From assembly GCA_024696355.1 (NCBI GenBank), contig JAILGV010000040.1:1-38850 (forward strand): 38,850 nucleotides of DNA, written 5' to 3'. Shown in pieces: positions 34,243 through 38,850 of this stretch. Origin of the DNA: Solobacterium sp. GTDB lineage: Bacteria; Bacillota_I; Bacilli_A; Erysipelotrichales; Erysipelotrichaceae. Under the pieces are notes generated by a model, which worked only from the letters and a program-made list of their open reading frames with translations, made no database searches and had not been told where the DNA came from. The position numbers and the translations under genes were made by a program. Numbering within the stretch: the stretch's first letter is position 1; each line of letters begins with the position of its first letter.

Positions 34243-34492
34243 CGAATTCTGCATCGGTATCCCGCGGTACCACTCAAATTGCATTTCTTTATGAAATGCC
34301 CCTCATCAGCGCCATCACGCCTTTTGCTTTTACGCAGCAACTACGTGCAGTATTACTTGAGACCGTTCACACTGCCGGCTCGGAAGTGATAGGTTCAGAA
34401 ACGTTCACTGCCGGAATTTCACCATCCATCCGGATCTCTGCATCAGCTTCGTGTTTCGCCCGTCTTCGTCTGTGCCTTTCACTATTTGATTT
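34207..34492 (-). promoter_or_regulatory. T-box leader, predicted isoleucine (AUC specifier)
   Basis: On the minus strand the leader has a Stem I with distal helix CCGGA/TCCGG and CAGA/TCTG, and a specifier loop whose 3' side is AACCTATCA. It also has a GAAG/CTTC helix below it, and the conserved T-box GAGTGGTACCGCGG (plus 34262-34274). Placing the specifier directly before the last loop purine gives ATC (34388-34390), isoleucine. The TGGT bulge matches a tRNA with discriminator A, as tRNA-Ile has. CTA (Leu) in the same loop is the main alternative. It controls the operon starting at 34183. Confidence 0.88.
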
Positions 34493-34498
34493 GCGTTA

Positions 34499-34527
34499 AT
34501 ACTATCGTTAAAGTCCTGTTCAGTCAA
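34499..34527 (-). promoter_or_regulatory. Promoter of the T-box operon
   Basis: TTGACT (34527-34522), 17-bp spacer, TAGTAT (34504-34499), just after the stop of the TIM-synthetase gene. No terminator for the upstream genes is visible, so readthrough into the leader is possible. Confidence 0.75.
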
Positions 34528-34551
34528 GCATTATTTTTTCTGAAACAATTT

Positions 34552-37008
34552 TCATTTCAGACCGAGCTCTTCTTCGGACTGTTCCTTCATCTTGTATTTC
34601 AGAATCTTGCCTGCCGCATTCATCGGGAAATCAGGCACAAATTTGAAATAGCGCGGCACCTTGTGGCGTGCCATTCTTTCATATCCGTAATCCTTGAGCT
34701 CCTGCTCTGTTGCGGTCTCATGCTCATGCAGAATGACCCATGCACATGCTTCCTCGCCATAGCGTTCATCCTTTACGCCGACCACCTGAACATCACGGAC
34801 CTTCGGATATGTCAGATAGAATTCTTCAATTTCACGCGGATAGATATTCTCGCCGCCGCGGATAATCATATCCTTCAGTCTGCCGGTCACCTTGTAGTAG
34901 CCGTCTTCCGTCCGGCAGCAGATATCACCGGTATGAAGCCATCCGTCTTCATCAATAACCTGGGCAGTTGCCTCCGGCATTTTGTAATAGCCGCGCATGA
35001 TGTTGTATCCCCTGGCAACAAACTCACCGTTCTGTCCGTCCGGCAGGTCTTCACCTGTCTCCGGATCGATAATCTTGCACTCGACACCGGGGAATGCGGA
35101 ACCGACCGTCTCCACACGGTGATCAAGATCTTCATTGACTTCACCCATCGTGCAGCCCGGGGAAGACTCCGTCTGACCGTATACCGAGATGATTTCCTTC
35201 ATATTCATCTCTGCGGCAGCCTTGCGCATCAGATCCGGCGGACAGTTGCTGCCGGCCATAATGCCGGTACGGATATATGAGAAGTCCGTTTTGCTGAAAT
35301 CAGGATGATTGAACATGGCAATAAACATCGTGGGAACACCGTTGAAGCAGGTAATCTTTTCCTGATTGATGCATGCCAGGGATGACTTCGGTGAAAAATA
35401 CGGAACCGGGGAAAGCGTTCCGCCGTGCGTCATGGTCGAAGTCATGGAAAGGACCATTCCGAAGCAGTGGAACATGGGAACCTGTATCATCATGCGGTCG
35501 GCAGTGGAAAGATCCATGCGGTCGCCGATTGTCTTGCCGTCATTGATAATATTGTTGTGCGTCAGCATAACACCCTTCGGGAAACCCGTCGTGCCGGAAG
35601 TGTACTGCATATTGCACACGTCATCCGGACTTACCAGGCTGGCACGCCTCAGCACTTCCTCATGCGGTACCTTTTCCGCATAATCCGGCATTTCCTCCCA
35701 TGCCAGAGCCCCTTCCATGCGGAAGCCTACGGTGATCACGTTTCTGAGGAACGGGAGCTTTTTCGCATACAGCGGTTTTCCCGGTGTATGTCCCTCCAGT
35801 TCGGGACACAGTTCCTGAATGATCTGTCTGTAGTTTGAGTCTCTGGTATATTCAATCATGACCAGTGTATGCGTATCGGACTGGTTCAGAAGATATTCAA
35901 CCTCATGAACCTTATATGCCGTGTTGACTGTTACAAGGACTGCCCCGATCTTGGTTGCCGCCCAGAATGTCAGATACCATGCCGGCACATTGGTCGCCCA
36001 GATCGCAACATGCGAGCCCGGCTTTACGCCGATGGCGATAAAAGCCGCAGCCAGTCTGTCAACATCCCGCCTGAACTGCGCATAGGTGCGTGTATAATCC
36101 AGCGTTGTATATTTAAATGCATACTGGTCCGGATAAGTTTCGGCCATCGTATCAAGCACCTGCGAAAAAGTCATATCAACGGTTTCGTACTTTTTCCAGG
36201 GGAACGTCCCGGTATGGGAACGGTTGTAATACAGAGCGTTGGATGTATCACTCTCCCTGTCGATCCTGTTGATAAAGCTCTCAAAGTGCGTCAGGACAAT
36301 ATCGGGATCCTGGATCTCATCATTCCAGTCCACTGCAATGCATCCTTCATAATGAAGAGAGCGCATGCCGCTGACAAACTTGTCAATCGGAAGAACCCCT
36401 TCACCTGCCAGAACATTCACACCGTCCCTGCAGTCACCGAGCCTGACATAACGGATATATGCACCGAGTGTCTTGATCGTTGTCTCAAGGCTTTCCCCTG
36501 CCTGAAAATATGTGCCTCTGGTATTCCAGGAAACACCTACGGCAGTGGATGAGAAGCAGTTGATCAGTTCGAGACAGCGCCTGCCCGAGCAGAGAGCCCC
36601 GACTGTTTCAAACAGTATTTCCACGTCCGTGTCCTCGGCTCTTCTGACAGCCGCCTGCATTTTTCTGCGGAATCCCTCAAGATCATCACAGCTTTCAACC
36701 GTAAAGATTACACGCTGGATCCCGCTCGCAGCCGCCATGTCGACATATCTCTGCAGATAATCCGCAGCTGCGGCGTCACTGTCTGCACTCAGCGGGCAGA
36801 ACAGAGCTGTCAGCTCAAGCGCTCTGTTTCTCAGCTTGCGCTTGGCATCGGAAAGATTCTCCATGCGCAGCACACTGTCCCTGTGCTGTTTTCTTTCGGA
36901 AAAAGCATCATAAATTTCAAAGCCGTGATATCCGTAATCACGTGCCATGTTGCATACAGAAATGAACGAAGGCCGGCTCACATCCCGGGTTGAAAATACG
37001 TACCGCAT
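34552..37008 (-). CDS. TIM-barrel (sugar isomerase/AP-endonuclease 2-like) / acyl-CoA synthetase fusion
   Basis: An 818-residue fusion. Residues 1 to about 262 look like an AP_endonuc_2-type TIM barrel: ARDYGYHGFEIYDAF, ILFETVG, IRYVRLGDCRDG, and GVLPIDKFVSGMRSLHYEGCIAVDW. Residues from about 285 form an AMP-forming acyl-CoA synthetase of the fatty-acyl type: TSGTTGFPKGV, YGQTESSPG, GWLHTGD, GRLKDMIIRGGENIYPREIE, and catalytic Lys801 in AAGKI. The barrel lacks some usual metal ligands (the HxKD stretch reads VRLGD), so its activity is uncertain. The ATG lies 2 bp past the stop of the upstream isopropylmalate synthase-like gene. Its terminal genes run into the T-box promoter. Confidence 0.88.
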   Translation of the reverse strand: MRYVFSTRDVSRPSFISVCNMARDYGYHGFEIYDAFSERKQHRDSVLRMENLSDAKRKLRNRALELTALFCPLSADSDAAAADYLQRYVDMAAASGIQRVIFTVESCDDLEGFRRKMQAAVRRAEDTDVEILFETVGALCSGRRCLELINCFSSTAVGVSWNTRGTYFQAGESLETTIKTLGAYIRYVRLGDCRDGVNVLAGEGVLPIDKFVSGMRSLHYEGCIAVDWNDEIQDPDIVLTHFESFINRIDRESDTSNALYYNRSHTGTFPWKKYETVDMTFSQVLDTMAETYPDQYAFKYTTLDYTRTYAQFRRDVDRLAAAFIAIGVKPGSHVAIWATNVPAWYLTFWAATKIGAVLVTVNTAYKVHEVEYLLNQSDTHTLVMIEYTRDSNYRQIIQELCPELEGHTPGKPLYAKKLPFLRNVITVGFRMEGALAWEEMPDYAEKVPHEEVLRRASLVSPDDVCNMQYTSGTTGFPKGVMLTHNNIINDGKTIGDRMDLSTADRMMIQVPMFHCFGMVLSMTSTMTHGGTLSPVPYFSPKSSLACINQEKITCFNGVPTMFIAMFNHPDFSKTDFSYIRTGIMAGSNCPPDLMRKAAAEMNMKEIISVYGQTESSPGCTMGEVNEDLDHRVETVGSAFPGVECKIIDPETGEDLPDGQNGEFVARGYNIMRGYYKMPEATAQVIDEDGWLHTGDICCRTEDGYYKVTGRLKDMIIRGGENIYPREIEEFYLTYPKVRDVQVVGVKDERYGEEACAWVILHEHETATEQELKDYGYERMARHKVPRYFKFVPDFPMNAAGKILKYKMKEQSEEELGLK

Positions 37009-37010
37009 AC

Positions 37011-38396
37011 TTATTTCCCCTCGTACACAATCTTATTCAGAGCATTGATATATGCGCGGATACTTGCACCGACGATATCCGTCGAAAGTCCGTTTCCCGA
37101 ATACAGCCTGCCGTCTCTTCTCAGACGGACCAGGGATGAACCGAGAGCTTCCTTTCCCTCCGTGACCGACTGGATTTCGAAGTCATCCAGTTCATAATGG
37201 AATCCGACAGCTTCTTCAATCGCCTTGAATGCCGAGTCAATCGGTCCGTCTCCGTAACCGAGTCCGCTCAGAACTTCATCATTGCGCTTCAGACGCACAT
37301 ATGAAACCGAAGTCGCATTATGCGCTGTTGTTGTCGTGAAATAATCAAGATGATACGTGGACGGCACCTGCATTGCCGAGGAAGCAATAATTGCCTCGAG
37401 TTCCTTGGCCTCCACTGACGTCTTCTTCTCAAGCACGCGCTGCAGCGAATCATAGACATGGCCCACATCGACAGATGAAAGCTCATAGCCCAGCCGGGCA
37501 GCCGCAGAAGCGGTATCGGACAGCGTACTGCCGCCGTCAAGCAGAATATCAGATGTTCCCTGTGCGGCATTCATATCTTCCGACACACGGGAAACCTGCT
37601 TCAGAAGTGTATCAATATCCCTGTGAATTCTTGTCTGTTCAAGCGAGCACTCAAGTCCGAGAACGTCTCCCTTAACTCTGACAGCCTCCGCAAACTCACC
37701 CGTCAGAAGCACACTGTCCCCTGTGACAGCGGTCTTCACTCCGTCAGCGCCGGCATTCAGTGCCGCAAGCGCATCAGCCACAGCCAGTCTCAAAGCGTCA
37801 CTTACCTGTACATACACAGGAACGCTGACACTTTTCTTCGCTTTCGCCGCAAGTGCCGCAAACTCTTCCGGCATATAGATTCCGGCTTCATCCGTCAGCG
37901 TTACGGCTGTCGCACCGGCTTCTTCGGCCTTCTTCAGCAGTGCGGCGAGAACATCTTCCTCTGCCCTTGTGGCATCAAGCGCAATGAATTCAACCTCACT
38001 GCACAGAGCAGCTGCCGCTTTGACGAGCTCTTCAATTTTCAAAGCCATTTTATCGGCTTTCAGATGATAGATATATTCCATCTGCACGGTTGATACAGGC
38101 ATTTCGATCTGAAGACATGCCTTCTTTGCATTTTTAATGCATTCCCATGCCGTCTGTACAGATTCCACGGTGGATCCGGCAGGTATGCACAGCATACTGT
38201 GTTCAACAGATTCAGCGATTGTTCTGCAGATCACCTTGTCCTCCGCCGGCTTCTTCACGGGAGCCAGTTCAATGGCATCCGCCCCGAAACCGTCAATACA
38301 CTCGGCAATTGCCTTCTTTTCCCTGAACAGCAAAGCATGGCCGTTTAATTTACCGATATTTTTCAGTGTACCGTCTGCCACAAAGATCTTTCTCAT
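37011..38396 (-). CDS. Isopropylmalate synthase-like protein with LeuA regulatory domain, catalytic site lost
   Basis: A 462-residue protein. The N-terminal half is an HMGL-type TIM barrel: GAGxxVECT-like ALNAGADGVKTAVTG, and DEAGIYMPEEF. The C-terminal part (from about 330) is a LeuA allosteric/dimerisation domain: SYVRLKRNDEVLSGLGYGDGPIDSAFKAIEEAVG and GLSTDIVGASIRAYINALNK. The catalytic LRDGxQ reads VADGTL (residues 6-11), and the metal-binding HxHND reads VQVSD (196-200). Condensation activity is therefore unlikely. The start at 38396 has AGAAGG at 7 nt. Cotranscribed with the TIM-synthetase fusion. Leucine binding by the intact domain is inferred. Confidence 0.8.
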   Translation of the reverse strand: MRKIFVADGTLKNIGKLNGHALLFREKKAIAECIDGFGADAIELAPVKKPAEDKVICRTIAESVEHSMLCIPAGSTVESVQTAWECIKNAKKACLQIEMPVSTVQMEYIYHLKADKMALKIEELVKAAAALCSEVEFIALDATRAEEDVLAALLKKAEEAGATAVTLTDEAGIYMPEEFAALAAKAKKSVSVPVYVQVSDALRLAVADALAALNAGADGVKTAVTGDSVLLTGEFAEAVRVKGDVLGLECSLEQTRIHRDIDTLLKQVSRVSEDMNAAQGTSDILLDGGSTLSDTASAAARLGYELSSVDVGHVYDSLQRVLEKKTSVEAKELEAIIASSAMQVPSTYHLDYFTTTTAHNATSVSYVRLKRNDEVLSGLGYGDGPIDSAFKAIEEAVGFHYELDDFEIQSVTEGKEALGSSLVRLRRDGRLYSGNGLSTDIVGASIRAYINALNKIVYEGK

Positions 38397-38449
38397 GTGC
38401 ATGCCTTCTTTCCGACGCAAAGCGTTTTCATAATTTACAGATATTGAAA

Positions 38450-38478
38450 GAATTATCATAAAACATGAAAACTGTCAA
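38450..38478 (-). promoter_or_regulatory. Promoter of the isopropylmalate synthase-like operon
   Basis: Minus-strand TTGACA (38478-38473); a -10 could be TAATTC (17-bp spacer) or GATAAT (15-bp spacer). Confidence 0.5.
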
Positions 38479-38521
38479 TCATTTCACCTGTTCCGCATAA
38501 ATTCCGCAATGTCCTCTCTCT

Positions 38522-38610
38522 CAGAACGGGCTACTCTTCCCGTTCTGCGCATATACCGTCTGTGCATCATTTTCCGAAATGCCCGATGCCGTCTGTATGA
38601 ACGGTTTTTT
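38522..38610 (+). other. Structured intergenic region, possible small RNA or leader
   Basis: Hairpin CAGAACGGG (38522-38530) / CCCGTTCTG (38539-38547). Then nested stems ACCGT (38555-38559)/ACGGT (38601-38605), GCATC (38564-38568)/GATGC (38585-38589), ATTT/AAAT, ending in a run of six T on the plus strand. It has no open frame and no known RNA class. It lies upstream of both divergent promoters, so neither flanking gene explains it. Confidence 0.35.
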
Positions 38611-38654
38611 AAAAGCAGAAGCCGAATATTGATGAGGTTTTCTGCGGATGATTA

Positions 38655-38698
38655 TTGGGCTGCGCCAAATATATTGATATAATGTATATTGGTATAAT
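38655..38698 (+). promoter_or_regulatory. Tandem promoters of the 38748 gene, built on a direct repeat
   Basis: TTGGGC (38655-38660), 17 bp, TATAAT (38678-38683). A second extended -10, TGGTATAAT, ends at 38698. The two -10 boxes lie in 13-bp near-identical repeats ATATTGRTATAAT (38671-38683 and 38686-38698). Confidence 0.6.
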
Positions 38699-38747
38699 AT
38701 ATTTTGATTCTTTCTTATTAAACCAGAAACACTTTGAGAAAAACGTT

Positions 38748-38850
38748 ATGAAGAAGAAACCGGAAAAACTTATCAGAAAACTCTTCCTGTGTACCAGTCT
38801 GTTTTTAGCTGCGGTACATTTCAGTACAGCTTCGATTTCCGCCGAAAACG
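38748..38850 (+). CDS. Secreted protein, partial (signal peptide only)
   Basis: The frame opens MKKKPEKLIRKLFLCTSL and stays open to the window edge (34 residues). A basic start, a hydrophobic core (LFLCTSLFLAAVHF) and an ISA-E cleavage site mark a Sec signal peptide. TTGAGAA lies upstream as a weak ribosome site. The mature part is outside the window, so no function can be given. Confidence 0.65.
   Translation, partial: MKKKPEKLIRKLFLCTSLFLAAVHFSTASISAEN

Noticed and set aside
34486-35280. 264-codon open frame on the plus strand
   Set aside because: Antisense to the TIM-acyl-CoA synthetase gene and to the T-box promoter; no recognisable protein features.
38397-38700. Second T-box upstream of the isopropylmalate synthase-like gene
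   Set aside because: No TGGTACCGCGG-type sequence is present on the minus strand, and the likely promoter leaves a leader of only about 50 nt.

Overview
The window looks like a chromosomal segment of an anaerobic Bacillota (Firmicutes) with moderate GC. Strong AGGAGG-type ribosome binding sites, a T-box leader, a folate-family ECF transporter, rubrerythrin, ferredoxin-dependent 2-oxoacid oxidoreductase and CBS-domain pyrophosphatases all fit. Erysipelotrichia is my best guess, as inference only. No phage, IS element, plasmid gene or CRISPR array is visible. Three tRNAs (Ser-GGA, Ala-GGC, Arg-CCG) are present.

Layout. 1-1044 (-): two U32-family (tRNA-hydroxylation type) genes. 1218-1908 (+): tetrahydrofolate riboswitch with a Shine-Dalgarno-sequestering expression platform, then folT. 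2003-4107 (+): tRNA-Ser, a small secreted membrane protein, a MATE transporter. 4141-7749 (-): a pair of half-size chromate-type transporters, then metY-metA. 7950-8534 (+): an unrecognised protein behind a structured leader. 8549-10474 (-): TIGR02206-type membrane protein, YfcE-type phosphoesterase, rubrerythrin. 10627-12264 (+): CBS/DRTGG pyrophosphatase. 12356-13465 (-): a CapA-like protein with lost metal ligands. 13504-15577 (+): YggS, HD protein, zinc-dependent phospholipase C-like protein. 15620-17491 (-): a family I PPase-like protein, and an operon of PH-like membrane protein, zinc-type ArsR regulator and DEDDh exonuclease. 17554-21913: tgt, xpt, M32 carboxypeptidase, tRNA-Ala, HAD phosphatase, tRNA-Arg. 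22078-27465 (-): lrgAB, patatin, dut, map and a second CBS/DRTGG pyrophosphatase.

The most interesting part is 27511-38478 (-). A promoter and a T-box leader whose specifier reads AUC (Ile) precede seven genes: an XRE-cupin-acyl-CoA synthetase fusion, ilvE, a P-loop ATPase, and four subunits (ferredoxin, alpha, beta, gamma) of a 2-oxoisovalerate-type ferredoxin oxidoreductase. Together they can activate a short or branched-chain acid to its CoA ester, reductively carboxylate it to a 2-oxoacid, and transaminate that to a branched-chain amino acid. Control by uncharged tRNA-Ile argues that this operon makes isoleucine and its relatives rather than degrading them. Just upstream lie a second acyl-CoA synthetase fused to a TIM-barrel (sugar isomerase-like) domain, and an isopropylmalate synthase-like protein that lost its catalytic His pair but kept the LeuA regulatory domain. 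I propose this whole region as the candidate undescribed system.

A second theme is genes (capA-like, the PH-like protein, possibly yggS, yfcE and the U32 gene) with a -10 element only 6-8 nt before the start codon and little or no Shine-Dalgarno, suggesting leaderless mRNAs. The window ends in an unassigned structured intergenic region and the start of a secreted protein.
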